A stretch of DNA of 64,000 nt from the NCBI RefSeq assembly GCF_009363075.1, contig NZ_CP045293.1, positions 2,976,001 to 3,040,000 on the forward strand. Direction: 5' to 3'. The notes under the pieces were generated by a model. It was not told the origin of the DNA and did no database searches. It saw nothing but the letters and a program-made list of their open reading frames with translations. A program made the translations under genes and the position numbers. Each line of letters opens with the position of its first letter. Position 1 is the first letter of the stretch. This stretch comes from Paenibacillus guangzhouensis (GTDB lineage: Bacteria > Bacillota > Bacilli > Paenibacillales > Paenibacillaceae). Positions 16,884 through 25,221 of the stretch are shown here, piece after piece.

Positions 16884-18320
16884 TTAGATTTCGACAGGAA
16901 AAGCGATTGTAAATGTCGTGCCTTGACCTACTGTGCTCTGAACCGCTATCGTAGCATGATGCGCGTCCACAATATTCTTGACAATGGCAAGACCTAGTCC
17001 TGTTCCTCCGTTCGTTCCGCGCGTACGGGCCTTATCAGCCTTATAGAATCGCTCGAAGATAAACGGCACATCCTCGGAAGGAATCCCTTGTCCTTGGTCA
17101 GCAATCTTCAACACTAACATTTTGCCCTTCGAAGTCTCCGTATACCCTGCCGCGAGAACAATCTGAAGCCCCGGATTCGTATGACGGAATGCGTTGTCTA
17201 GCAAGTTCGTAAGCACCTGCTCTAGACGATCCTCATCAGCCCCTCCCAGAATCATTGACTCTGGCGGCATTTCTAACTGTAATTGAATGTCTCGCTCTTT
17301 GGCCAGAACCGAGAACTTGCGGTAGACGCGCTGAATCAATTGATCCAATTGCACGGTCTCGTGCTGCATCTCGATATGCCCTGCTTCCATACGCGCGAGG
17401 TCAAGCAGGTCCTTCACCAAACGTCCCATGCGCAGCGACTCATCATGAATGACTTGCACGAGCTCTTGACGCTCCTCTGGCGATGCGGCAATGTCATCCA
17501 TTAATGCTTCACTGTAGCCTTGCAGCATCGATAGCGGTGTACGAATCTCATGGGAGACATTCGCTACGAAATCTTTGCGCAGCTTCTCAAGCTTAACCTC
17601 TTCCGTTACATCACGAAGCACGGCAACAGCTCCACGAACACTGTCTTGTGAATGAAGCGGCGCCATAACGACAGAGAACACGCCCTGCTGTACATGAACC
17701 TTGTCCGTAAGATCACTGCGAGTCTCAAGTACGGCTTGGAATAATGCATGCAACGGCTCAGGGATATGCGCTGTGTTAGCATTCCGCTCCTCCAAGTCTC
17801 CATCCCAGGACAAGTCGTTCCAAGCTCGAAGAATGTCCTCGCCTCTTGGATTTGCTAATACAACATTGCCTTCCGCATTGAAGGTAATCACTGCATCCGT
17901 CATACTCCGTAAAATGCTTGATAGATGTTCCTTCTCATGATTCAAGTCTTGAATGGTCACTTGCATTTCCTTCGCCATATGGTTGAACGTATGCGCAAGC
18001 TCTCCAATTTCATCCGTTGAACGAATGTTGAGAATGTTGAGCCCATCCGTATTGTACTCGCCCTTACGAATTCGATCCGCAGCTTTCTTGAGCATGCGCA
18101 GCGGTTGCGTAATTTTGTAGAACAAGAAAAAAGCAAAGACCGTCGTGAGTGAAAACCCGACGATCCCTGTGAAAATAAATAGACGCTTAACATCATAAGA
18201 ATTCTTGAAATGATAGACATCAATATACGGTAACAGAAAGACACCTAGAATCATAAGAATCAGTGCAACAAGACCAATGATGGTCATCCATAGCTTGCCT
18301 ACGACACTTTTCCAGAACAT
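16884..18320 (-). CDS. resE: Sensor histidine kinase ResE, short form
   Basis: Kinase partner of ResD controlling aerobic/anaerobic respiration genes. Order: TM1 (about residues 11-32), a loop of only about 14 residues, TM2 (46-68), HAMP, PAS (ILRSMTDAVITFNAEGNV), HisKA (VSHEIRTPLSMLQGY), and HATPase with NLLDNAFRH, DQGQGIP and GTGLGLAIV. B. subtilis ResE is about 589 residues with a sizeable extracytoplasmic region; this one has 478 and lacks it, so sensing probably relies on the PAS domain. The start (ATG 18320, or GTG 18323) uses GAGGTG inside the end of resD. Confidence 0.92.
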   Translation of the reverse strand: MFWKSVVGKLWMTIIGLVALILMILGVFLLPYIDVYHFKNSYDVKRLFIFTGIVGFSLTTVFAFFLFYKITQPLRMLKKAADRIRKGEYNTDGLNILNIRSTDEIGELAHTFNHMAKEMQVTIQDLNHEKEHLSSILRSMTDAVITFNAEGNVVLANPRGEDILRAWNDLSWDGDLEERNANTAHIPEPLHALFQAVLETRSDLTDKVHVQQGVFSVVMAPLHSQDSVRGAVAVLRDVTEEVKLEKLRKDFVANVSHEIRTPLSMLQGYSEALMDDIAASPEERQELVQVIHDESLRMGRLVKDLLDLARMEAGHIEMQHETVQLDQLIQRVYRKFSVLAKERDIQLQLEMPPESMILGGADEDRLEQVLTNLLDNAFRHTNPGLQIVLAAGYTETSKGKMLVLKIADQGQGIPSEDVPFIFERFYKADKARTRGTNGGTGLGLAIVKNIVDAHHATIAVQSTVGQGTTFTIAFPVEI

Positions 18321-18324
18321 CACG

Positions 18325-19041
18325 TTATTTCGGCACCTCAAGCTTGTAACCAACGCCCCAGACTGTTGTTATCATTGCAGCCGATTCAGGTGAAACTTTA
18401 TTTAACTTCTCACGCAACCGCTTCACATGCGTATCAACGGTCCGTAGGTCGCCGAAGAACTCGTAATTCCATACATCCTTAAGCAGTTCTTCCCGAGAGA
18501 ATACTTTGTCCGGCGATACCGCTAAGTAATGTAATAGCTCATATTCTTTTGGCGTCAGACCGACTTCTTGTCCGCCTGCCGTTACGCGGTGAGCATCATG
18601 CTCGATCAGCAAGTGCGGGAAGACGATATTGTTGCTCGAATTCGCTTCTTTCGATAAAAATGCAGTTGCAGAAGAACGGCGAAGAATGGCCTTCACACGA
18701 TAGATGACCTCTCGCGGGCTGAATGGCTTGACGACATAATCGTCCGCACCCACTTCAAACCCCTGCACACGGTTAATTTCTTCTCCTTTAGCAGTTAACA
18801 TGATGACCGGAGTCGCTTTGGATTGCCGCAGACGTGTGCACACCTCTACCCCATCAATCCCGGGAAGCATGACATCGAGCAAGATTAGATCAAAGTCAGA
18901 GTCAAGCGATTTCGCAAGTGCCGTCTCACCGTCTTCTGCCTCCTCAATAATATAACCTTCCTTCTCTAGATACATCTTCAATAAGCGGCGAATCCGCTCT
19001 TCATCATCGACTACCAAAATCCGATTCAATTGATCCGTCAT
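18325..19041 (-). CDS. resD: Response regulator ResD
   Basis: OmpR/PhoB-family transcription factor for respiration and cytochrome maturation genes. The receiver domain has VVDDEERI (acidic pair), LLDVMLPG (phospho-acceptor Asp) and MLTAKG and KPF; the winged-helix domain contains LTPKEYELLHYL and RTVDTHVKRLREKL. ATG at 19041 follows GGAGGAG, better than the upstream start at 19089. 238 residues. It is the fourth gene of the resABCDE string, and its last codons contain the ribosome site for resE. Confidence 0.95.
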   Translation of the reverse strand: MTDQLNRILVVDDEERIRRLLKMYLEKEGYIIEEAEDGETALAKSLDSDFDLILLDVMLPGIDGVEVCTRLRQSKATPVIMLTAKGEEINRVQGFEVGADDYVVKPFSPREVIYRVKAILRRSSATAFLSKEANSSNNIVFPHLLIEHDAHRVTAGGQEVGLTPKEYELLHYLAVSPDKVFSREELLKDVWNYEFFGDLRTVDTHVKRLREKLNKVSPESAAMITTVWGVGYKLEVPK

Positions 19042-19126
19042 GTGTAGGCACTCCTCCAACAATTTATGTACAACTCTATTTATCTGCATTGGAGTATATT
19101 CGACCTATCTCCTCTATACTCCTGCT

Positions 19127-20389
19127 CTATACTCCTGCATATGAATGTAAACCAGCAATCACAAGATTAACGCCGACAAGTGTGAACATGACGACTAAGA
19201 AACCAATGACGGCAAGCCAAGACGATTTCGTCCCCTGCCAGCCGCGCGATAAGCGCAAATGAAGATACGCGCTATAGAACAGCCATGTAATCAGTGCCCA
19301 TACTTCCTTCGGATCCCATCCCCAGAAGCGCGACCAAGCGATATGCGCCCAGATCATGGCGAAGATAAGTGCTCCTAACGTAAAGAGCGGGAATCCAATC
19401 GCAATTGCACGATAGCTTATCTCATCTAAATCTTCCGGATCAATACCATCCATCGCTGGATGGATCGCCGCGCCTAATGACTTCCGCGCAATAAGTCGCA
19501 GCAAGCCGTACAGAATCAGACCAGAGATAACCGCCCAAATAACGGTGTTCAGCTTCCGCCCTGCGTTCGCTCCATTCATCCATGAAGGAGCTTCAAATAA
19601 TGGTTTGCTCATGCCTAGGAAGGAGTCAAATTTGACTGTCTCGCTATTATACGGCGCAACGATGGCAGGCAGCTTGTATTTGACCTCTTCTATTTTACTA
19701 CTTTCCTGCTGCTGGCTGTCAACTGTTACTATCGTTTGTTTGAACTCCGCTTCATAACCCATCGCTCTGAACGTGAACACGGAAGCAATAAATCCAATAA
19801 TAATCAGGACAGATAACAAAGTAATTTCTACCCAGCGCTGGGCTCTGACCGCCTGCTTCGTCTTCGAAGCAAAATCGACCGTACGCAGCAAATACATCAG
19901 ACCTGCAGCAAAACCTACAGCAAAGAAGGCTTCTCCAGCCGCAGCCGTCGTGACGTGAATCTTGAGCCAGTAACTATCTAGCGCCGGTATAAGCGGCTGA
20001 ACCTCTTGCGGGAACACGGCAGCGTACGCCATCACGATAATCGCCACTGGCACCGCGAAAACGCCTAGCACCGCAGTTCGATAGATCAGATACACAACCG
20101 TAAAAGCGACCATAATCATCATCGATAGGAACGACATGAATTCGTACATGTTACTCGTCGGGATATGTCCCCCGCCGATCCAGCGCGTGAAGAAGTAAGC
20201 CAATTGCGCCAATACCCCGAGCGTTGATGTTGTAAACGATATCACTTTCCAACGCTTCAAATGTGCTGAGGGATCTGACTTCTTCCACATCTTCCCCGAA
20301 ATGGCGATGATGTAGAAGACGAAGGCAAAGCAATATAAGAAAAATGCCGCTAAGAAAGCATCACTACTAAAATCCAATAAAGAATTCAT
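19127..20389 (-). CDS. resC: Cytochrome c biogenesis protein ResC (CcsA family)
   Basis: Heme-handling membrane subunit of System II cytochrome c maturation. The 420-residue polytopic protein has the WWD-type signature WGWDPKEVWALITWL near residue 345 and flanking conserved histidines (for example HIAWSRFWG, YSAYLHLRL). A non-membrane insert of about 60 residues, with a Lys/Glu/Gln-rich stretch (SQQQESSKIEEVKY) separates the two halves. Its ATG overlaps the resB stop by four bases (ATGA), indicating coupled translation with its complex partner ResB. Confidence 0.93.
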   Translation of the reverse strand: MNSLLDFSSDAFLAAFFLYCFAFVFYIIAISGKMWKKSDPSAHLKRWKVISFTTSTLGVLAQLAYFFTRWIGGGHIPTSNMYEFMSFLSMMIMVAFTVVYLIYRTAVLGVFAVPVAIIVMAYAAVFPQEVQPLIPALDSYWLKIHVTTAAAGEAFFAVGFAAGLMYLLRTVDFASKTKQAVRAQRWVEITLLSVLIIIGFIASVFTFRAMGYEAEFKQTIVTVDSQQQESSKIEEVKYKLPAIVAPYNSETVKFDSFLGMSKPLFEAPSWMNGANAGRKLNTVIWAVISGLILYGLLRLIARKSLGAAIHPAMDGIDPEDLDEISYRAIAIGFPLFTLGALIFAMIWAHIAWSRFWGWDPKEVWALITWLFYSAYLHLRLSRGWQGTKSSWLAVIGFLVVMFTLVGVNLVIAGLHSYAGV

Positions 20390-22062
20390 CGATTTTCTCC
20401 TCCGTTATCTAGCGATTTCGCTTCCACTTCAATATTCATCTGCTTCAGCAAATTCGCCACATCGCTTCGCATCCCATACCAGTTCTTATTCGTATGTGCA
20501 CCGAGTGTCAATTGCTTCCCATCCAGGCGCAGCCATATTCGACGATGGTTCCAATAGAAGCCCATGACCAGCCCGATCATCGAGATCGCCGCCCCGACCC
20601 AAATATAAGGCATCGCGCTATCCACGCGGATAGTCAGGAAAGAAGTCGTGCTGAGCCCTACATTTTTCATCCCATTGACCTTAATCTCGAATTTCTTTGC
20701 AAAATCGCCGCTCAACTTCGCGTTCAGTTCATCCTGATCGAAGCGCTCCTTATCGATCTGCAGTGGGAAGTAGAAGTATAGTTCGCCTTCCTTCGCCAAA
20801 TCCGGGCCAGTGATCAGGAATAAAAAAGCGGGCGCATTCGGTTCTTGCGACTTGGTTACGGGCTGCCCATCTGAATTCAACCCGAAATCAAGATATTTCT
20901 CTTTCAGCTCCATATGGTAAGGACCGACATCATACGCTAATGCGGAATCTCGCATATTGAGCTCAAATTCGCCATACGCCTCACCGGTTTCTTTATTGCG
21001 GATTTCCGGTTTAACTGAACGCAGCCGGAGCGTCGGATCATAGTCTGTCTGATAAGCCATGAAGCCTTTGTAATTAAGCGGTTCGTTGACCTCGATATTG
21101 TGTTTCGTTACTTCCTTCAACACAGGCTTCTTTGAAGGATCGTCACATTGCTCGACACATTCATAGAGCACGGCTTGTGTCTCATATAATTCTGCGATCA
21201 GCTTGTTCTGACCTTGCATCTCCTTCGGTAGATCCGTGTCCTTATAATATTTGACCGTGAACTTCTCATTCTTCAGATAGTAGTTCGTATCGGGAATCTT
21301 CTTCACTTCCCCCTCGGGAAAAGCGATGTACTGATCCATATACCAGCCTGGAATGCCCCGTGCGAGAACTGCGAGCAAGAAGATAATCAATCCGATATGA
21401 TTAATATAAGGGCCCCAGCGGCTGAACCGGTATTTCTCAGCGAGCAGCGCGGAACCATCTGTATGTACGCGATAATGCTTCTTGCGAAGCGGCTTCACGG
21501 CTGATTCGATCCACGCATCTGGCGTCCCCGTAAAGGCAATCTCTTGCTGGTAGACTACTTTCTGTCTCGTTAAGAATCGCATATGCTTGCGGATCTGCTG
21601 CTTGCTAAGTGCGCGATACAACGGTAGAACCCGGTCGAGACTGCATATTACGAGCGACGTCCCAATCATTACCAGCAACGCAACGAACCACCATGACGTA
21701 TACGTATGTGATAACCCTAGTGTGTAATAAATTTTGCCGAGTGTTCCGTAGGTTTGTTCATAATACGTCGAAGGATCACCATTAATGAAGGTACTCTCTT
21801 GAGGGAATATTGTACCTAGCGTTGCGCCAAGCAGTGTAATAATAATTAAATAGACCGCGATCTTAACCGATGAGAAGAAATTCCAGACTTGATCGATTAG
21901 TGACGGGTTGGCTTTCTGAGATTTTCGTGCGACACCGTCATACCGCATTTCTAGCGGTTCATTCGTATCCTCCGAATCAAGTAACGGCTTACCGCAAGAT
22001 TCGCAGAGGACTGTGCCGATATGATTCTGATGCCCGCACTCACATTTCGTATTTTGAAACAC
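20386..22062 (-). CDS. resB: Cytochrome c biogenesis protein ResB (Ccs1) with N-terminal zinc ribbon
   Basis: Partner of ResC in heme delivery to apocytochrome c. The ResB family core has three N-terminal transmembrane helices (first at about residues 68-90), a large extracytoplasmic domain and a last helix near residue 500 (YIWVGAAISMIGLVMGFYW). Unusual is the cytoplasmic N-terminus, which carries CEC..CESC, a four-cysteine zinc ribbon, at residues 7-23, plus a charged linker. The GTG start follows TAGGAGG. 558 residues, close to the usual 540. A hairpin lies between resA and this gene. Confidence 0.94.
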   Translation of the reverse strand: MFQNTKCECGHQNHIGTVLCESCGKPLLDSEDTNEPLEMRYDGVARKSQKANPSLIDQVWNFFSSVKIAVYLIIITLLGATLGTIFPQESTFINGDPSTYYEQTYGTLGKIYYTLGLSHTYTSWWFVALLVMIGTSLVICSLDRVLPLYRALSKQQIRKHMRFLTRQKVVYQQEIAFTGTPDAWIESAVKPLRKKHYRVHTDGSALLAEKYRFSRWGPYINHIGLIIFLLAVLARGIPGWYMDQYIAFPEGEVKKIPDTNYYLKNEKFTVKYYKDTDLPKEMQGQNKLIAELYETQAVLYECVEQCDDPSKKPVLKEVTKHNIEVNEPLNYKGFMAYQTDYDPTLRLRSVKPEIRNKETGEAYGEFELNMRDSALAYDVGPYHMELKEKYLDFGLNSDGQPVTKSQEPNAPAFLFLITGPDLAKEGELYFYFPLQIDKERFDQDELNAKLSGDFAKKFEIKVNGMKNVGLSTTSFLTIRVDSAMPYIWVGAAISMIGLVMGFYWNHRRIWLRLDGKQLTLGAHTNKNWYGMRSDVANLLKQMNIEVEAKSLDNGGENR

Positions 22063-22130
22063 TGTGAAAGACCTCCTACATATCCATAACTCGAACTAAT
22101 GATACTAACCTCTTCCAATACATGCCAAAG

Positions 22131-22182
22131 AAACAGTTAATCTGAGTTCAAAAAAGTGAACTACGGCTTAGTTTAACTGTTT
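22131..22182 (-). repeat. Inverted repeat between resA and resB
   Basis: Outer arms AAACAGTTAA (22131-22140) and TTAACTGTTT (22173-22182) enclose an inner GTTCA...TGAAC hairpin. The outer arm includes the resA stop codon. No T run follows on the minus strand, so it is more likely to affect mRNA processing than to terminate. Confidence 0.55.
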
Positions 22183-22686
22183 CAGTCGCTCTTCCAGCGT
22201 GTTCTCATCCAGCATCCCGACATAGATATCCGTAATTTTCCCTTTGCTATTGACGAAATACGTTGTCGGCATCGGGCCGATCGCATATTTCTTCGTCGTG
22301 AGCTTATCCTTATCCAATAGGATTGGGAAATCTACACCGAATTGCCCAACGAAATTTTTGACCGTGAGCTCATCTTCGCCAACATTGACGCCAATAATCT
22401 CCACGTTCTTATCTTTCATGTCTTTCCACGTTTTCTCGAGCAGCGGCATTTCTTTGACACAGGGTTCACACCAAGAGCCCCAGAAATTGATGACAAGGCC
22501 TTTCCCTTTGTACTCATCCAGCTTATGTACTTGGCCATCCAGACCCACTAAAGAAAAAGCGGGCGGCTCACTGCCTCGTCCAGGTTTTTCATCCGATTTG
22601 AATACGGCAGACCCGATAGCATAACCACCCAATATGAAAACGCCAAGCAAAATAACAATCTGTACGATTCTTCTCGATTTCTTCAT
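22168..22686 (-). CDS. resA: Thiol-disulfide oxidoreductase ResA
   Basis: Membrane-tethered thioredoxin-like protein that reduces the CXXCH haem-binding cysteines of apocytochrome c. One N-terminal signal-anchor (IVQIVILLGVFILGGYAIGS) precedes a TlpA-like fold with the active site WGSWCEPC near residue 74 and the cis-proline segment GPMPTTYFVNSKGKI. 172 residues. First gene of resABCDE; overlapping palindromes lie immediately upstream of its ATG. Confidence 0.95.
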   Translation of the reverse strand: MKKSRRIVQIVILLGVFILGGYAIGSAVFKSDEKPGRGSEPPAFSLVGLDGQVHKLDEYKGKGLVINFWGSWCEPCVKEMPLLEKTWKDMKDKNVEIIGVNVGEDELTVKNFVGQFGVDFPILLDKDKLTTKKYAIGPMPTTYFVNSKGKITDIYVGMLDENTLEERLKQLN

Positions 22687-22702
22687 CTGACGTCCCCTTC
22701 AA

Positions 22703-22728
22703 TGATGTACATCACACCTCGTGATGTA
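22703..22728. promoter_or_regulatory. Overlapping palindromes in the resA 5' region
   Basis: TGATGTACATCA (22703-22714) is a perfect 12-base palindrome and overlaps TACATCAC-N5-GTGATGTA (22708-22728). The three TGATGTA half-sites lie 17-42 bases before the resA ATG. They could be an operator for a dimeric regulator or a 5' mRNA hairpin. The regulator is unknown. Confidence 0.45.
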
Positions 22729-22812
22729 TTAATTAGATATCCTATGAACATTATAGCTAAAATTCGGTTATCGACATCTGGGGAATTTTGAAATTTATGT
22801 GTACGAGATCGG

Positions 22813-23559
22813 TTACTTCCGGCGTTCTTTATTCTTTTTCGATAAGGCTAATTGTTTCAATTCATTGACTTCATTCGGCGTTAGCGCGCGCGTTCTGCCG
22901 CGTTTCAAATTCATCAGCGACAAGTCGCCAAATTTGATCCGCTTCAGTCTGACAACAGGATGAGAGATCGCATCGAACATCCGGCGCACCTGACGGTTCC
23001 GACCCTCATAGATTGTAATTCGAATCGTCGCCTGCTTCTCCTCGACATTGATATCCTGGTATTCAACCTCGGCCGGTGCAGTCATGCCGTCCTCCAGCAT
23101 AATTCCTTCTTTTAGCTTCTCGAGTTTATCGCCATGTGGAACCCCTTCAACCGTTGCGAGATAAGTCTTAGGCACGTGATGCTTCGGGTGCGTTAGCAAA
23201 TTCGCAAATTCACCATCGTTCGTCAGCAATAACAAACCTTCCGTATCATAATCAAGACGGCCGACAGGGTATACCCGCTCCTTAATCCCGGTTACATAAT
23301 CCGTAACGACCTTGCGTCCTTTGGGATCGGTTGCGCTTGTAATTACACCTTTCGGCTTATTCATCATTAAATACACTTTACTCTCGGATTGAATAGCTCG
23401 TCCATTCACAGTAATCACATCTTGCGTCGGATCCGCTTTGACCCCAAGCGTTTTCACCGTCTCGCCATTCACTTCTACTTTGCCCTCTAGGATTAATTCT
23501 TCGCATTTCCGGCGAGATGCAACCCCAGCAGCTGCTAAAATTTTCTGTAATCTTTCCAT
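22813..23559 (-). CDS. rluB: 23S rRNA pseudouridine synthase RluB
   Basis: Converts a uridine in helix 89 of 23S rRNA (2605 in E. coli) to pseudouridine. N-terminal S4 RNA-binding domain (LQKILAAAGVASRRKCEELI) is followed by the RsuA/RluB catalytic domain with GRLDYDTEGLLLLTNDGEF, which contains the catalytic Asp, and by EGRNRQVRRMFDAISHPVVRLKR. The basic tail ends the 248 residues. Located just upstream of resA on this strand, the usual order after spmB. Confidence 0.96.
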   Translation of the reverse strand: MERLQKILAAAGVASRRKCEELILEGKVEVNGETVKTLGVKADPTQDVITVNGRAIQSESKVYLMMNKPKGVITSATDPKGRKVVTDYVTGIKERVYPVGRLDYDTEGLLLLTNDGEFANLLTHPKHHVPKTYLATVEGVPHGDKLEKLKEGIMLEDGMTAPAEVEYQDINVEEKQATIRITIYEGRNRQVRRMFDAISHPVVRLKRIKFGDLSLMNLKRGRTRALTPNEVNELKQLALSKKNKERRK

Positions 23560-23579
23560 GCTTTATCCTTCACCTCGAT

Positions 23580-23918
23580 CTAATGATACCTATCCTGCTC
23601 CGAAATCACAAGTTCATTCCATGGGAAAATGGATCCTGGGCATGATTCGGTATGCGAAAAGAGCTGAGCGGGATCAAATTTATACAATGCTGCGAGCGTA
23701 ACCATCAGTTTCTGGGCAACAAAAAGCTGCTCCTGATGTTCGGGAGCCAGATCGATAATCTTCGAATAATCGCCCTCGAAGCAAATATGAATATATGCCT
23801 CATCCATGGGTACAGCAGCGGGAATAATCGTGGCATCCGTACAAATAAAAAAATCAAACCCTTTGCCATTAATCGAGGGGCAAACGGAATGATGAATAAT
23901 AAATCCTTGCATCTGCAT
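23580..23918 (-). CDS. Minimal N-acetylmuramoyl-L-alanine amidase (PGRP/amidase_2-like)
   Basis: A 112-residue protein resembling the T7-lysozyme-like amidase_2 fold reduced to its core. Visible: FIIHHSVCP at the N-terminus (zinc His), AYIHICFEGDY (conserved strand), a QLFVAQKLMVTLAALYK helix, and SHTESCPGSIFPW with the second His and the zinc Cys. There is no signal peptide. In typical members the second His and Cys are separated by about eight residues; here by four. Located between spmB and rluB, among sporulation genes, so a role in spore peptidoglycan inside the mother cell is possible. Family call is by motif only. Confidence 0.7.
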   Translation of the reverse strand: MQMQGFIIHHSVCPSINGKGFDFFICTDATIIPAAVPMDEAYIHICFEGDYSKIIDLAPEHQEQLFVAQKLMVTLAALYKFDPAQLFSHTESCPGSIFPWNELVISEQDRYH

Positions 23919-24007
23919 ACAGTCCGCCTCATTTCTCGCGCCTCGCGCGAAGTAGAACTGTTACAGTATATGTAATTATGATCTATTGGTGCCCGCCACG
24001 TATTGAT

Positions 24008-24541
24008 CTATGCGAACACCAAGAAACAGACCAGTACAGCGGCAACAAAGCCAATCAGATCGGACAGCAACCCAACTTTAAGCGCATAACGGCCTTTCTT
24101 GATCCCCACAGCGCCAAAATATACGGTCAGAACATAGATTGTCGTATCCGTACTCCCTTGAATGGTTGAGGCCATACGTCCAATCAAGGAATCAGGCCCG
24201 AATTGCTGAATTAAATCCGTCGTAAAAGCTAGTGAGCCCGCGCCTGTGATTGGCCGAAGCAGACCGAGCGGCAGTACCTCGCTCGGAATCCCCATAGCAT
24301 CAAATAAGGGGCGAACGAACCCGACCATCAGATCCATAGCACCAGAGGCTCGAAATACGCTGATCGCCACCATCATCCCGACCAAATGCGGAATAATCTG
24401 AATCGCCGTATCGAAGCCATCTTTCGCTCCATCGACGAACGTCTCATAGACAGGCACTTTACGGAAAAAGGCATATAAAGGGATAAAGACAATAATGGCA
24501 GGAATTGCCCACGTCGAAATGGTTGAAATAAGCGAATACAT
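24008..24541 (-). CDS. spmB: Spore maturation protein SpmB
   Basis: Integral membrane protein needed with SpmA for spore core dehydration in B. subtilis. The 177-residue protein is a nucleoside-transporter-gate (Gate) domain, with hydrophobic helices and conserved LRPITGAGSLAFTTDLIQ and STDTTIYVLTVYFGAVG segments. ATG follows AGGGTGA. It comes directly after spmA, as in B. subtilis dacB-spmA-spmB. Confidence 0.95.
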   Translation of the reverse strand: MYSLISTISTWAIPAIIVFIPLYAFFRKVPVYETFVDGAKDGFDTAIQIIPHLVGMMVAISVFRASGAMDLMVGFVRPLFDAMGIPSEVLPLGLLRPITGAGSLAFTTDLIQQFGPDSLIGRMASTIQGSTDTTIYVLTVYFGAVGIKKGRYALKVGLLSDLIGFVAAVLVCFLVFA

Positions 24542-24570
24542 GTCAGATCACCCTTTCATGTCGTCGATGC

Positions 24571-25200
24571 CTAGGCAGACCGGCTCGGCGGCGACTTCGT
24601 AAGAGGTGGGACCTTATTTGCCTTATAATATCGATACCTATACCACCGATCGATTAACATCGCAGCACAAGTCGCAATCATGGTCGCAATCAATGTCGTA
24701 CCGACAATTTCGGCGGGGTTCGTAGATTCAAATTTGAGCCGAATCGCTATTAACGTTGTAGGGATTAAGGTTATACTCGATGTATTCAGTGCGAGCAAGG
24801 TACACATTGCAGGTGTTGCCGCATCCTTGTCTGGGTTTAATTTCTGAAGTTCCTGCATCGCTTTGATTCCCATAGGTGTCGCTGCATTCCCAAGTCCCAG
24901 CAGGTTGGCACTCATATTCGACATGATATAACCGAGTGCAGGATGATTCTTCGGGACATCCGGGAATAGAAACCGGACGACTGGGCCGAGCAAACGAGCC
25001 ACTTTCTGCAGCAGCCCTGCATCTTCTGCGATTCGCATGATGCCAAGCCAGAAGACAAGAATGCTAATGAGGCCGAAGCAAACCGTCACGCCGGTCTCAG
25101 CGCCTGTAAAGAGCGCCTTCGTCACTTCCTCTACGCGCCCCTGCAGCACGGCCACAACAAATCCAACCAATATAAAGAACAACCAAATGAAATTGACCAT
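24571..25200 (-). CDS. spmA: Spore maturation protein SpmA
   Basis: Partner of SpmB in spore core dehydration. The 209-residue membrane protein has the Gate-domain segments GAETGVTVCFGLISILVFWLG and the conserved SNMSANLLGLGNAATPMG, then LLALNTSSITLIPTTLIAI. The basic C-terminal tail follows the last helix. The ATG follows GGGGAGAGG, about 20 bases after dacB ends. Confidence 0.95.
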   Translation of the reverse strand: MVNFIWLFFILVGFVVAVLQGRVEEVTKALFTGAETGVTVCFGLISILVFWLGIMRIAEDAGLLQKVARLLGPVVRFLFPDVPKNHPALGYIMSNMSANLLGLGNAATPMGIKAMQELQKLNPDKDAATPAMCTLLALNTSSITLIPTTLIAIRLKFESTNPAEIVGTTLIATMIATCAAMLIDRWYRYRYYKANKVPPLTKSPPSRSA

Positions 25201-25221
25201 GTCTTCCTCTCCCCCAATCCG

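Noticed and set aside
23580-23918. A fragment of a larger amidase broken by frameshift
   Set aside because: Other frames upstream and downstream contain no continuation of the amidase fold; start and stop fit a complete small gene.
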